Position numbers and translations under genes: made by a program | Notes under the pieces: model-generated | The model's input: only the letters and a program-made list of their open reading frames with translations | Database searches by the model: none | What the model was told of the DNA's origin: nothing | From: Sulfurimonas sp. | GTDB taxonomy: Bacteria; Campylobacterota; Campylobacteria; Campylobacterales; Sulfurimonadaceae | Reading direction: 5' to 3' | NCBI GenBank assembly: GCA_021648465.1 | Contig: JAKISR010000036.1 | Coordinates: 1 to 18,572, forward strand | DNA: 18,572 bases | In this document: positions 1 through 7,780 of the stretch, in pieces | Layout of the letters: each line of letters begins with the position of its first letter | How positions within the stretch are numbered: position 1 is the first letter of the stretch

Positions 1-242
1 TGAATGCTGAAGAGGCTATGGCAGCTTTAGAATTCACACCAAACAAAGCAGCAAAAATTATCTCTAAGGTTATAGCTTCAGCTGTAGCAAATAGTGGTAA
101 TGAGGCTGAAGATTGTACAGTAACATCGTGTCGTGTTGATAATGGCCCTGTTCTTAAGCGTTTCCGTCCACGTGCTCGTGGTATGGCATCTGGAATCAGA
201 AAACCAACAGCACATATCTTAGTAGAAGTAGAGGATAAATAA
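1..242 (+). CDS. rplV: 50S ribosomal protein L22, 3' part
   Basis: This is the C-terminal 79 residues of L22, open at the left edge of the window; the reading frame runs from base 3. L22 lines the peptide exit tunnel of the large subunit and contacts 23S rRNA. The visible part has the typical L22 helix (AALEFTPNKAAKIISKVI) and then the loop and strand with RFRPRARG and the HILVEV end. An ATG at 18 lies inside this helix and is not the start, because NAEEA precedes it in frame. It is followed after 1 nt by rpsC, which is the usual S10-operon order. The start and about the first 30 residues are outside the window. Confidence 0.95.
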   Translation, partial: NAEEAMAALEFTPNKAAKIISKVIASAVANSGNEAEDCTVTSCRVDNGPVLKRFRPRARGMASGIRKPTAHILVEVEDK

Positions 243-243
243 T

Positions 244-960
244 ATGGGTCATAAAGTCAATCCTATTGGTCTGCGTCTTGGTATCAATCGTAACTGGGAG
301 AGCCGTTGGTTTCCTAATTTTAAAACTGCACCAGCAGCTTTAGGCGAAGATTACAAGATAAGAACATTTTTGAAAAAAGAGCTTTATTATGCTGGTGTTG
401 CTAACATCATTATAGAAAGAACAGTTAAGAGACTTCGTGTAACTATTGTTGCAGCTCGACCTGGTATCATTATTGGTAAAAAAGGTGCGGATATTGAGAA
501 ACTTAAAACTGCTCTTCAAAAGCTTGTTGGTAAAACTATATCAGTAAATATCAAAGAAGAGAAAAAAGCTCAAACTTCAGCTCAGTTAGTTGCTGAAAAT
601 GTAGCTACTCAACTTGAGCGTCGTGTTGCATTTAGACGTGCAATGAAGAAAGTTATGCAAAATGCACAGCGTTCTGGCGCTAAAGGTATTAAAGTTTCTG
701 TTGCTGGTCGTTTAGGCGGTGCTGAGATGGCTCGTACTGAGTGGTACTTAGAGGGACGCGTTCCTTTACATACTCTTCGTGCAAAAATTGATTATGGTTT
801 TGCTGAGGCTCATACTACTTACGGAATCATAGGTGTTAAAGTATGGATATTCAAAGGGGAAGTTCTTACTAAAGGCGTTCCTATCGAAGTAAAAGAAGAG
901 AAAAAAGAGCGTGCAAAGAAGCGTGCTCCAAGACGTGAAAATAGTGAAAAGGCTGAATAA
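244..960 (+). CDS. rpsC: 30S ribosomal protein S3
   Basis: S3 is a small-subunit head protein at the mRNA entry channel. The 238-residue product begins with the hallmark MGHKVNPIGLRLGI. It has a KH RNA-binding domain around residues 60-110, including RPGIIIGKKGADIEKL, and the conserved C-terminal S3 domain (GRLGGAEMARTEW, then GVKVWIFKGE). The tail after about residue 215 is strongly basic and acidic, as in relatives. An AGAGGA ribosome-binding site lies before the ATG, inside the end of rplV. It sits 1 nt after rplV and 2 nt before rplP, so it is almost certainly co-transcribed. Confidence 0.98.
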   Translation: MGHKVNPIGLRLGINRNWESRWFPNFKTAPAALGEDYKIRTFLKKELYYAGVANIIIERTVKRLRVTIVAARPGIIIGKKGADIEKLKTALQKLVGKTISVNIKEEKKAQTSAQLVAENVATQLERRVAFRRAMKKVMQNAQRSGAKGIKVSVAGRLGGAEMARTEWYLEGRVPLHTLRAKIDYGFAEAHTTYGIIGVKVWIFKGEVLTKGVPIEVKEEKKERAKKRAPRRENSEKAE

Positions 961-962
961 TT

Positions 963-1388
963 ATGTTAATGCCAAAAAGAACAAAATATCGTAAAGTAAT
1001 GAAGGGTCGTAACCGTGGTTATGCTCGTTCGGGTTATTCATTAGCATTTGGTGATATCGCTTTAAAAGCGGTTGAAGCAGGTCGTATTAACTCTCGTCAG
1101 ATTGAGTCAGCTCGTATTTCAGCAACTCGTCACATTAAAAGAAATGGTAAAATTTGGATTCGTGTATTTCCTGCTAAACCATTAACTGCTAAGCCTCTTG
1201 AAACTCGTATGGGTAAAGGTAAGGGAGCAGTTGATCAGTGGGTAATGAATATTAAACCAGGGCGTATCATATTTGAAATGGCAGGTGTTCCAGAAGATAT
1301 TGCTCGTGAAGCATTAACTCTTGCTCTACACAAGTTACCATTTAAAACTAAAATTATAACTGCGGAGATGAACAATGAAATATTCTGA
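963..1388 (+). CDS. rplP: 50S ribosomal protein L16
   Basis: L16 helps shape the tRNA sites of the 50S subunit near the peptidyl transferase centre. The 141-residue protein starts MLMPKRTKYRKVMKGRNRG, a family-typical start, so the first ATG is kept over the internal one six bases on. It contains the conserved RISATRHIKRNGKIWIRVFP and TRMGKGKGAVDQWV segments, the latter being the known L16 signature. Its last 14 bases overlap the start of rpmC, which suggests translational coupling. Confidence 0.98.
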   Translation: MLMPKRTKYRKVMKGRNRGYARSGYSLAFGDIALKAVEAGRINSRQIESARISATRHIKRNGKIWIRVFPAKPLTAKPLETRMGKGKGAVDQWVMNIKPGRIIFEMAGVPEDIAREALTLALHKLPFKTKIITAEMNNEIF

Positions 1389-1560
1389 TTTAGCAGATAA
1401 AACAGTAGCAGAGCTTGAAGCAATGCTTAAAGAGAAAAAAACTGAGCTTTTTACTTTAAAAATTAAAAAGCAAATGATGCAACTTCAAAACACTAGCGAA
1501 CTTCGTGTTGCTAAAAAAGATGTTGCTAGAATTAATACTGCACTTAGTGCAGTGAAATAA
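1375..1560 (+). CDS. rpmC: 50S ribosomal protein L29
   Basis: L29 is a small helical protein beside the exit tunnel of the large subunit. The 61-residue product is two long helices with the pattern DKTVAELEAMLKEKKTELF followed by an NTSELRVAKKDVARINT segment, as in L29. Translation begins inside the last codons of rplP, 14 bases before its stop. This fits the usual rplP-rpmC-rpsQ order. Confidence 0.97.
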   Translation: MKYSDLADKTVAELEAMLKEKKTELFTLKIKKQMMQLQNTSELRVAKKDVARINTALSAVK

Positions 1561-1569
1561 GGGCTGGTA

Positions 1570-1815
1570 ATGACACATAAACGTGAAATTCAAGGTAATG
1601 TAATAAAAATTTCAGGCGATAAAACAGTAAGTATTGTTGTTGAGCGTCGTGTAATGCATCCTCGTTACCATAAAGTTGTAAAGCGTTTCAAAAAGTACTT
1701 AGTACATGATGAAAGCAATGAGTTAAAAGTTGGTGACCAGATTATTGCAATCGAGTGTCGTCCACTTTCTAAGACTAAATCTTTTAGACTTAAAACAGTT
1801 ATAAAAGGAGCGTAG
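1570..1815 (+). CDS. rpsQ: 30S ribosomal protein S17
   Basis: S17 binds 16S rRNA helices 7 and 11 and is a primary assembly protein. The 81-residue OB-fold product begins THKREIQGNVIKISGDKTVS and contains the family segment RVMHPRYHKVVKRFKKYLVH, then VGDQIIAIECRPLSKTKSF. It starts 9 nt after rpmC and ends 1 nt before rplN, within one operon. Confidence 0.98.
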   Translation: MTHKREIQGNVIKISGDKTVSIVVERRVMHPRYHKVVKRFKKYLVHDESNELKVGDQIIAIECRPLSKTKSFRLKTVIKGA

Positions 1816-1816
1816 T

Positions 1817-2185
1817 ATGATTCAAGGTTTTACTCGTTTAAATGTAGCTGATAATACAGGTGCAAAAGAGATTATGTGTATAAAGGTACTTGGTGGTTCT
1901 AAGCGTCGTTATGCAACAGTAGGTGACGTTATTGTTGCTTCTGTTAAAAAAGCGACTCCAACTGCTAAAGTTAAAAAAGGTAAAGTTGTAAAGGCAGTAA
2001 TTGTAAGAACTCATAAAGAAGTTCAACGTGAAAATGGTTCTTTAATACGTTTTGATGATAATGCAGCTGTTATACTTGATGACAAAAGAGAGCCAATCGG
2101 TACTCGTATTTTCGGCCCTGTTGCTCGTGAAGTACGCTACAGTGGTTTCATGAAAATTGTATCTCTTGCACCGGAGGTTGTTTAA
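1817..2185 (+). CDS. rplN: 50S ribosomal protein L14
   Basis: L14 sits at the subunit interface and bridges to 16S rRNA helix 14. The 122-residue protein has the standard length and motifs: MIQGFTRLNVADNTGAKEIM at the N terminus, the basic strand KVKKGKVVKAVIVRT, the NAAVILDD segment and the GTRIFGPVAREVR end. A clear AAAGGAG ribosome-binding site overlaps the end of rpsQ. Its stop codon shares one base with the start codon of rplX. Confidence 0.98.
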   Translation: MIQGFTRLNVADNTGAKEIMCIKVLGGSKRRYATVGDVIVASVKKATPTAKVKKGKVVKAVIVRTHKEVQRENGSLIRFDDNAAVILDDKREPIGTRIFGPVAREVRYSGFMKIVSLAPEVV

Positions 2186-2415
2186 TGACAAAGTTTAACT
2201 TCAAAAAAGGTGATACTGTAGAAATTATCGCTGGTGATGACCGTGGAACTAAAGCTACTGTACTTGAAGTATTACCTAAAAGAAACAAGGTAATTGTTGA
2301 GGGTTGTAAAGTTGCTAAGAAAGCTATTAAACCTACAGAAGAGAACACTAAAGGCGGACATATCAATAAAGAGATGCCTATAGATATTTCAAATGTTCGT
2401 AAAGTGGAGGCATAA
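2185..2415 (+). CDS. rplX: 50S ribosomal protein L24
   Basis: L24 starts assembly of the 50S subunit by binding the 5' region of 23S rRNA. The 76-residue product carries the KOW motif (KKGDTVEIIAGDDRGTKATV, residues about 6-27), then the VIVEGCKVAKKAIKP segment and the IDISNV strand. It is shorter than the roughly 100-residue enterobacterial protein, which is usual in Campylobacterota. It overlaps rplN by one base (TAATG). Confidence 0.97.
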   Translation: MTKFNFKKGDTVEIIAGDDRGTKATVLEVLPKRNKVIVEGCKVAKKAIKPTEENTKGGHINKEMPIDISNVRKVEA

Positions 2416-2418
2416 TAA

Positions 2419-2964
2419 ATGGCTCGTTTAAAAGATAAATATTTAGGTTTAAAATCTGAATTACAAGCAGACTTAGAGATTAAAAATCCTATGCAAACCC
2501 CTGAATTAGAAAAAATTATCATCTCTGTAGGTGCTGGTTTTGCAATGAAAGATAACAAGCTTATCAAAAATATTGAAGATACAATTACCAAAATTGCTGG
2601 TCAAAAAGCAACTACAGTAATTGCTAAAAAATCAGTTGCTGGTTTTAAGGTTCGTGAAGGTATGCCAGTTGGTATTCGTGTAACACTTCGTGGTGAAAAC
2701 ATGTATAATTTTTTTGACCGTTTAGTTGCTATTGCACTTCCTCGTGTTAAGGATTTTCGTGGTGTTGCTAGAAATGGTTTTGATGGTCGTGGTAATTATA
2801 ACTTCGGTCTTGATGAACAACTTATTTTCCCAGAGATTAGCTATGATTCAATCATGCAAATTCATGGAATGAATATTACAGTAGTAACATCTGCTGATTC
2901 AGACAAGGCAGGATTTGCTCTTTTAGAGAAAATGGGTATGCCTTTTAGTAAAGGAAGTAACTAA
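2419..2964 (+). CDS. rplE: 50S ribosomal protein L5
   Basis: L5 binds 5S rRNA in the central protuberance. The 181-residue product has normal length and the family segments ITKIAGQKATTVIAKKSVAG, FKVREGMPVGIRVTLRG, and LPRVKDFRGV followed by the GRGNYNFGLDEQLIFPEI region. It begins 3 nt after rplX and its stop shares one base with the rpsN start. Confidence 0.98.
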   Translation: MARLKDKYLGLKSELQADLEIKNPMQTPELEKIIISVGAGFAMKDNKLIKNIEDTITKIAGQKATTVIAKKSVAGFKVREGMPVGIRVTLRGENMYNFFDRLVAIALPRVKDFRGVARNGFDGRGNYNFGLDEQLIFPEISYDSIMQIHGMNITVVTSADSDKAGFALLEKMGMPFSKGSN

Positions 2965-3149
2965 TGGCTAAAAAATCGATGATTGCTAAAGCAGCAAGAG
3001 AACCTAAATTTAAAGTTCGTGGTTATACAAGATGTCAAGTTTGTGGTCGTCCACACTCTGTTCTTCGTGACTTCGGAATCTGTCGTATATGTTTTAGAAA
3101 AATGGCAAATGAGGGATTAATCCCAGGTGTTAGAAAGTCAAGTTGGTAA
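2964..3149 (+). CDS. rpsN: 30S ribosomal protein S14, zinc type
   Basis: S14 is a late-assembling head protein of the small subunit. At 61 residues this is the short zinc-binding (C+) type: two CxxC pairs, Cys24/Cys27 and Cys40/Cys43, frame the segment RPHSVLRDFGICRICFRK. The C terminus ANEGLIPGVRKSSW is the standard end for this type. Start and rplE stop overlap by one base. The TAA lies inside a small hairpin (3138-3161), followed by the only sizeable gap in the cluster. Confidence 0.98.
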   Translation: MAKKSMIAKAAREPKFKVRGYTRCQVCGRPHSVLRDFGICRICFRKMANEGLIPGVRKSSW

Positions 3150-3218
3150 AAAGTAACTTGAAACTCCTAACAGTTTAGTAGTTTATACTTAGTATAGATT
3201 GCAATTTAAGGAATTATA
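3138..3218 (+). promoter_or_regulatory. rpsN-rpsH junction with three small inverted repeats
   Basis: This junction includes the 69-nt gap between rpsN and rpsH, the longest in the ribosomal cluster. A 7-bp perfect inverted repeat, TCAAGTT (3138-3144) and AACTTGA (3155-3161), spans the rpsN stop. A 5-bp pair AAACT/AGTTT follows (3161-3165 and 3172-3176). Then TATACT-T-AGTATA (3184-3196) forms a 13-base near-palindrome just before the rpsH leader. They could form mRNA structure, hold an internal promoter (the AT-rich TAGTATAGATT is faintly -10-like), or mean nothing. The palindromes are directly seen; the role is a guess. Confidence 0.3.
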
Positions 3219-3614
3219 ATGATAAATGATTTAGTATCTGATGCGTTAACACGTATCCGTAATGCTGGTATGAGAAGATTACCTGTTACTACTTTAGTTC
3301 ACTCTAAGAGTGTTGAAGCAATGACAAATATCTTAGTTGAAAAAGGTTATATTGATAGTTGTAATGTTATTGAAGAAGGCGTTAAAAAAACTATTAAAGT
3401 AGTGTTAAAATATGATGAGAATGAAAAAACTGTTATTAATGAAATGAAAAGAATTTCTAAGCCTGGTAGACGTGTTTATAAAGGTAAAGAAGATATCAAA
3501 CGTTTTAAAAATGGTTATGGAACTATTATTGTAAGTACATCACATGGCGTTCTACCAAATGATAAAGCATATGAGCTTGGCATTGGTGGCGAAGTTATGT
3601 GTACGATTTGGTAG
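3219..3614 (+). CDS. rpsH: 30S ribosomal protein S8
   Basis: S8 binds the central domain of 16S rRNA and in E. coli also represses its own operon. The 131-residue protein has the standard start MINDLVSDALTRIRNAGMRR and the conserved C-terminal strand around GYGTIIVSTSHGVLPNDKA, ending in GGEVMCTIW. An AAGGA ribosome-binding site stands before the ATG. It is preceded by the structured 69-nt gap and followed after 10 nt by rplF. Confidence 0.98.
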   Translation: MINDLVSDALTRIRNAGMRRLPVTTLVHSKSVEAMTNILVEKGYIDSCNVIEEGVKKTIKVVLKYDENEKTVINEMKRISKPGRRVYKGKEDIKRFKNGYGTIIVSTSHGVLPNDKAYELGIGGEVMCTIW

Positions 3615-3624
3615 GGGGTGAAAT

Positions 3625-4161
3625 ATGTCTAGAATTGGTAAAAAACCTGTAGAATTTGCAGCTGACATTAAAGTTAGTACAAATGGAGATATTATAACTT
3701 TTGCTAAAGGTAAAAATAGTGTTGATTTAGATACAAAAGGTAATGTTGACTTCAATGTTGAAGGAAATATCTTAACTTTTGTTACAAAATCAGATGAGCG
3801 TGATCACAGAGCTTTTTGGGGAACATATAGAGCATTAGCTCAAAATATTGTTGTTGGTTTAACTAGTGGTTATACTAAACAATTAGAGATTAATGGTGTT
3901 GGTTATCGTGCTGCTGTTAAAGGTAAAGTGCTTAATCTTCAACTTGGTCATTCACATGATATCAACTATGATTTACCAGATTCAATTGAAGCAAGTGTTG
4001 AAAAAAATGTAATTACTTTAAAAAGCTATGACAAACAAAAGTTAGGTCAAGTTGCCGCAGAAGTTAGAGCATTTCGCCCACCAGAGCCTTATAAAGGCAA
4101 AGGTGTTAAATACATGGAAGAGCATATCGTGCGTAAAGCCGGTAAAACTGCTAAGAAGTAA
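3625..4161 (+). CDS. rplF: 50S ribosomal protein L6
   Basis: L6 lies near the factor-binding site of the large subunit. The 178-residue product has the two tandem L6 folds and the diagnostic start MSRIGKKPVEF. It also has the segment LTSGYTKQLEINGVGYRAAV and the C-terminal signature PPEPYKGKGVKYMEEHIVRK, which contacts rRNA. A GGGGGTG ribosome-binding site lies right after the rpsH stop. Confidence 0.98.
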   Translation: MSRIGKKPVEFAADIKVSTNGDIITFAKGKNSVDLDTKGNVDFNVEGNILTFVTKSDERDHRAFWGTYRALAQNIVVGLTSGYTKQLEINGVGYRAAVKGKVLNLQLGHSHDINYDLPDSIEASVEKNVITLKSYDKQKLGQVAAEVRAFRPPEPYKGKGVKYMEEHIVRKAGKTAKK

Positions 4162-4177
4162 GGGAGGGTATTAAAAA

Positions 4178-4534
4178 ATGAATGCAAAAGTATTAAAAAA
4201 TAAAGTTGCTAATCGTATAAAACGTAAGCGCCGTATTCGTGCAAAAATATCTGGTTGTGCTACACTTCCTCGTGTTTCTGTATTTCGTTCAAATAGATAT
4301 TTGAGTGTACAAGCTATTGATGATGCTACAGCAACTACATTAGCTACACTTAGTTCAAAAGCAACTGGTCATAAAGCAAATAAAGAAGGTGCAGCTGCAC
4401 TTGGTAAAGCATTCGCTGCTACACTAAAAGAAGCTAAAATCTCTAAAGTTGTATTTGATCGTAATGGTTACCAATACCACGGCGTAATTGCTGCATTTGG
4501 TAACGCACTTCGTGCAAACGAAATTAAGTTCTAG
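4178..4534 (+). CDS. rplR: 50S ribosomal protein L18
   Basis: L18 binds 5S rRNA together with L5 and L25. The 118-residue protein starts with a basic tail rich in KRKRRIRAKISG and then has RVSVFRSNRYLSVQAIDD and the KVVFDRNGYQYHGVIAAF region, all family-typical. A strong purine-rich leader (AAGGGAGGG) precedes the ATG by about ten bases. Gaps to rplF and rpsE are 16 and 8 nt. Confidence 0.98.
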   Translation: MNAKVLKNKVANRIKRKRRIRAKISGCATLPRVSVFRSNRYLSVQAIDDATATTLATLSSKATGHKANKEGAAALGKAFAATLKEAKISKVVFDRNGYQYHGVIAAFGNALRANEIKF

Positions 4535-4542
4535 GGGTTAAG

Positions 4543-4983
4543 ATGGAAATCAATAGAGAAGATTTTGAAGAATCAATTGTAAATATAGGTCGTGTTACAA
4601 AAGTTGTAAAAGGTGGACGTCGTTTTCGTTTTACTGCACTTGTAGTAGTTGGTGATAAAAAAGGTACTATCGGTTATGGTGCTGGAAAAGCAAAAGAAGT
4701 TCCAGATGCTATTAAAAAAGCGGTAGACAATGCCTTTAAAAACTTAACAAAAGTAAGTATCAAAGGTACTACTATTGCACATGATATTGAGCATAAATAT
4801 AACGCAAGTCGTGTTTTACTTAAGCCTGCATCAGAGGGTACAGGTGTAATTTCTGGTGGAGCAATGCGTCCAGTTTTAGAGCTTGCAGGCATACAAGATA
4901 TACTTACAAAAAGTATTGGTTCAAATAATCCAGGTACAGTGGTTCGCGCAACAGTTGAAGCACTTGGTCGCTTGAAAGGATAG
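4543..4983 (+). CDS. rpsE: 30S ribosomal protein S5
   Basis: S5 contributes to decoding fidelity and to the mRNA entry channel. The 146-residue product has the N-terminal dsRNA-binding-like fold with VNIGRVTKVVKGGRRFRFTA and GKAKEVPDAIKKAV, and the C-terminal part with RPVLELAGIQDILTKSIGS and the VRATVEALGRLK end. Length is slightly below the E. coli protein, as is common. Its TAG stop is directly followed by the rplO start region. Confidence 0.98.
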   Translation: MEINREDFEESIVNIGRVTKVVKGGRRFRFTALVVVGDKKGTIGYGAGKAKEVPDAIKKAVDNAFKNLTKVSIKGTTIAHDIEHKYNASRVLLKPASEGTGVISGGAMRPVLELAGIQDILTKSIGSNNPGTVVRATVEALGRLKG

Positions 4984-5385
4984 ATGATGAGTATTGAAAA
5001 TTTATCACCAGCACAAGGTTCTACATGTAACCGTAAAAGAGTTGGTCGTGGACAAGGTTCTGGTACTGGTAAGACTGCTGCTCGTGGTCAAAAAGGTCAA
5101 AAGTCTCGTTCTGGTTATAAAAGAAAAAGAAACTTTGAGGGTGGTCAAATGCAACTTGCAAAAAGACTTCCTAAAATTGGATTTTTTTCTCGTAATATAA
5201 AACCATATGTTATTAATATTGAGAAAATTAAAGCTGTTGCTGAATTAGCTGAGATCACTATAGAATCTATTCGTGGTGTTCATAAAATAGCTGCTTCAGT
5301 TACTAGAGTTAAATTAGTTGGTGCATCTGCAAAAGACTTAGCATCAAAAATTAAAGACGACAACGTTACTACAACAGGTAAATAA
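4984..5385 (+). CDS. rplO: 50S ribosomal protein L15
   Basis: L15 is a late assembly protein of the large subunit with an extended basic arm. The product has the typical SIENLSPAQGSTCNRKRVGRG start and the arm rich in Gly, Lys and Arg (GTGKTAARGQKGQKSRSGY), then the globular part with KLVGASAKDL near the end. There are two ATG codons in tandem (4984 and 4987). The second gives the more usual MSIENL start, so the true protein may be 132 rather than 133 residues. It ends 2 nt before secY. Confidence 0.97.
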   Translation: MMSIENLSPAQGSTCNRKRVGRGQGSGTGKTAARGQKGQKSRSGYKRKRNFEGGQMQLAKRLPKIGFFSRNIKPYVINIEKIKAVAELAEITIESIRGVHKIAASVTRVKLVGASAKDLASKIKDDNVTTTGK

Positions 5386-5387
5386 TT

Positions 5388-6653
5388 GTGAATAAAAGTC
5401 TAGTAAATAAGATACTTATTACTGTTGGTTTTTTATTTGTCTATCGCCTACTGGCATATGTGCCAGTTCCAGGTGTAGACACTGCTGTTATTGCTTCTTT
5501 CTTCGATGAAAATCAATCAAACGCACTTGGATTGTTTAATATGTTTAGTGGTAATGCTGTTGAGCGTATGTCTATTATTGCACTTGGAATTATGCCTTAT
5601 ATCACTGCTTCAATCATTATGGAACTTTTAGCTGCAACATTTCCAGCTTTAGGTCAGATGAAAAAAGAGCGTGATGGTATGGTTAAGTATATGCAAATTA
5701 TTCGTTATGCGACAATTGTCATTACAATTATTCAAGCAATAGGTATTAGTGTTGGACTTCAGAGTTTAACAGGACCAAATGGTAATAGCGCGATAATTAT
5801 TGATGATCAAAATACATTTATACTACTCTCTGCTGTGTCAATGCTCGCAGGAACTATGCTTCTTATGTGGATTGGTGAACAGATTACACAAAGTGGTATA
5901 GGGAATGGTATCTCACTTATTATCTTTGCTGGTATTGTCTCTGCAATCCCAAGTGCAATTGGTCAAACTATTACTATGGTAAATACAGGGGCTATGAGTT
6001 TTTTAACAGTTATAGCAATTTTTGCTCTTATATTATCAACAGTAGCAATTATTATTTATGTTGAACTTGGTGAGCGTCGTATTCCTATTACGTACGCTAA
6101 AAAAGTTATGATGCAAAATCAAAATAAAAGAATTATGAACTATATTCCAATTAAAGTAAATTTATCTGGTGTTATTCCAGTTATTTTTGCAAGTGCAATA
6201 TTAATGTTTCCAATGACTGTAATGTCAAGTAGTACAAATCCAACAATAATGGCTATAGCGGATTATTTAAATCCAAGTAGTTACTTTTTTCAATTCTTAA
6301 CATTTTTATTTGTTGTGTTCTTTGCTTTCTTTTATGCTTCAATAACTTTTAGTGCAAAAGATATTTCAGAAAATCTAAAAAAACAGGGTGGATTTATTCC
6401 AGGTATTCGTACCGGTAAAGCTACACAAGAATTTTTAAATATTACTGCAGGTAACTTAACTGTTACTGGTGCAATGTACTTAGGTCTTGTAGCCACTATA
6501 CCATTTATGATTATTCAAGGAATGGGTGTTAGTTTTTTCTTTGGAGGAACAGCCGTTTTAATTGTTGTTCAAGTAGCATTAGATACTATGAGAAAAATTG
6601 AGGCTCAGCTTTATACGAATAAATATGAGACATTAAGTGCGGTTGGTCTTTAA
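5388..6653 (+). CDS. secY: Protein translocase subunit SecY
   Basis: SecY is the central channel of the Sec translocon in the inner membrane. The 421-residue product shows about ten hydrophobic helices and family segments: FLFVYRLLAYVPVPGVD in the first helix region, LGIMPYITASIIMELL in the second, GIGNGISLIIFAGIV, the cytoplasmic loop with GERRIPITYAKK, and the GIRTGKATQEFL loop near the C terminus. Translation starts at GTG, 2 nt after the rplO stop; no ATG lies nearby in frame. Its place between rplO and map is the usual spc-operon position. Confidence 0.98.
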   Translation: MNKSLVNKILITVGFLFVYRLLAYVPVPGVDTAVIASFFDENQSNALGLFNMFSGNAVERMSIIALGIMPYITASIIMELLAATFPALGQMKKERDGMVKYMQIIRYATIVITIIQAIGISVGLQSLTGPNGNSAIIIDDQNTFILLSAVSMLAGTMLLMWIGEQITQSGIGNGISLIIFAGIVSAIPSAIGQTITMVNTGAMSFLTVIAIFALILSTVAIIIYVELGERRIPITYAKKVMMQNQNKRIMNYIPIKVNLSGVIPVIFASAILMFPMTVMSSSTNPTIMAIADYLNPSSYFFQFLTFLFVVFFAFFYASITFSAKDISENLKKQGGFIPGIRTGKATQEFLNITAGNLTVTGAMYLGLVATIPFMIIQGMGVSFFFGGTAVLIVVQVALDTMRKIEAQLYTNKYETLSAVGL

Positions 6654-6656
6654 ATA

Positions 6657-7415
6657 ATGGCCATTGCGCTTAGAAAACCTAGGGAAATTGAAAAACTTCG
6701 TGCTGCTAACAAAATTGTTGGCGGTGCTTTAGAGTTACTAAGACAAAATACAAAAGTAGGGGTTTCTTTAAAAGAACTTGATAGTATCGCAGAAAAATAT
6801 ATTCTCTCATGTGGAGCAAAACCATCTTTTAAAGGTCTCTACGGCTTCCCCAATGCAGTATGCATCTCACTTAATCAAGTAATCATTCATGGCATACCAA
6901 CTAATTATAAACTCAAAGAGGGTGATATTGTTGGATATGATATAGGAACTGAGTTTGATAGTTGGTTTGGTGATGCGGCTATTACTGTAGCTGTTGGAAA
7001 GATTAGTGATAAAGATAAAGAACTTATTGCTTGTGCCAAAGATACTCTTTATGAAGCAATAAAAAGTATAAAAGTTGGCATGAGATTTAAAGAATTATCT
7101 CTAATTCTAGAAAAATTAATTCGTTCAAAAGGGTTTGTCCCACTTTATAACTTCTGTGGTCATGGAATTGGTAGAAAACCTCATGAGGAACCTGAAATAC
7201 CAAATTATCTTGATGGAAAAAATTCAAATGCAGGTCCAAAAATAAAAAATGGCATGGTTTTTTGTTTAGAGCCTATGGTATGTCAAAAAGATTCAAAACC
7301 AATTATTTTAGATAATAAGTGGGATGTTGTTAGCGCCGATGGTTTACACGGTTCACACTATGAGCATACTGTTGCAATTGTCAATGGTAAAGCTGAAATT
7401 TTATCTCAAGCTTAG
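6657..7415 (+). CDS. map: Methionine aminopeptidase, type I
   Basis: This enzyme removes the N-terminal methionine from new proteins in the cytoplasm. The 252-residue protein is the short type I form. The five metal ligands are visible: Asp95 and Asp106 in GYDIGTEFDSWFGDAA, His169 in CGHGIG, Glu205 in CLEPMV and Glu236 in YEHTVAIV. His79 in IIHGIP matches the conserved substrate-side histidine. It starts 3 nt after secY and is followed by infA after 15 nt, a common order. Confidence 0.97.
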   Translation: MAIALRKPREIEKLRAANKIVGGALELLRQNTKVGVSLKELDSIAEKYILSCGAKPSFKGLYGFPNAVCISLNQVIIHGIPTNYKLKEGDIVGYDIGTEFDSWFGDAAITVAVGKISDKDKELIACAKDTLYEAIKSIKVGMRFKELSLILEKLIRSKGFVPLYNFCGHGIGRKPHEEPEIPNYLDGKNSNAGPKIKNGMVFCLEPMVCQKDSKPIILDNKWDVVSADGLHGSHYEHTVAIVNGKAEILSQA

Positions 7416-7430
7416 AGAAGAAGGATTAAA

Positions 7431-7649
7431 ATGGCTAAATCAGATGTTATCGAAGTTGACGGTAAGATTATAGAAGCTTTACCAAATGCAACATTTCGTG
7501 TTGAGTTGGAAAACGGGCATATTATTTTGTGTCATATTGCAGGTAAAATGCGTATGCACTATATTAAGATACTACCAGGGGATAAAGTTAAACTTGAATT
7601 AACACCTTATTCTCTTGATAAAGGTCGTATAACTTATAGATATAAATAG
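7431..7649 (+). CDS. infA: Translation initiation factor IF-1
   Basis: IF-1 occupies the A site of the 30S subunit during initiation. The 72-residue protein is the standard length, with an OB fold and the highly conserved strings DVIEVDGKIIEALPNATFRV, ENGHIILCHIAGKMRMHYI and LPGDKVKLELTPYSLDKGRI. A ribosome-binding site (AGAAGG) lies about six bases before the ATG. It is the last gene of the cluster here: rpmJ and the rpsM-rpsK-rpsD-rpoA-rplQ group do not follow. Confidence 0.98.
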   Translation: MAKSDVIEVDGKIIEALPNATFRVELENGHIILCHIAGKMRMHYIKILPGDKVKLELTPYSLDKGRITYRYK

Positions 7650-7780
7650 AGCTAAAAGTAAATAAGCTTTAGTTCTGTTTAGTAACAAACCATATAAAAG
7701 TAATTTATATAAAAATTATTACAATATAAAATAATATTTTTTTGTGATACTTTTAAAATCGAATAAAGTAGGTATATTTT
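7650..7780. other. AT-rich intergenic region between infA and chemoreceptor
   Basis: This 131-nt stretch separates the ribosomal cluster from the chemoreceptor gene. It is very AT-rich and must hold the end of the ribosomal transcript and probably the chemoreceptor promoter. I could not find a convincing stem followed by a T run after infA. A purine-rich AAAGTAGG about nine bases before the chemoreceptor ATG is its likely ribosome-binding site. Confidence 0.4.

Noticed and set aside
2148..2591. Open frame of 147 codons on the minus strand
   Set aside because: It is antisense to rplX and rplE, which are certain; a shadow frame.
7650..7690. Intrinsic terminator after infA
   Set aside because: AGCTAAA and CTTTAGT do not pair well enough and no T run follows, so no terminator is called.
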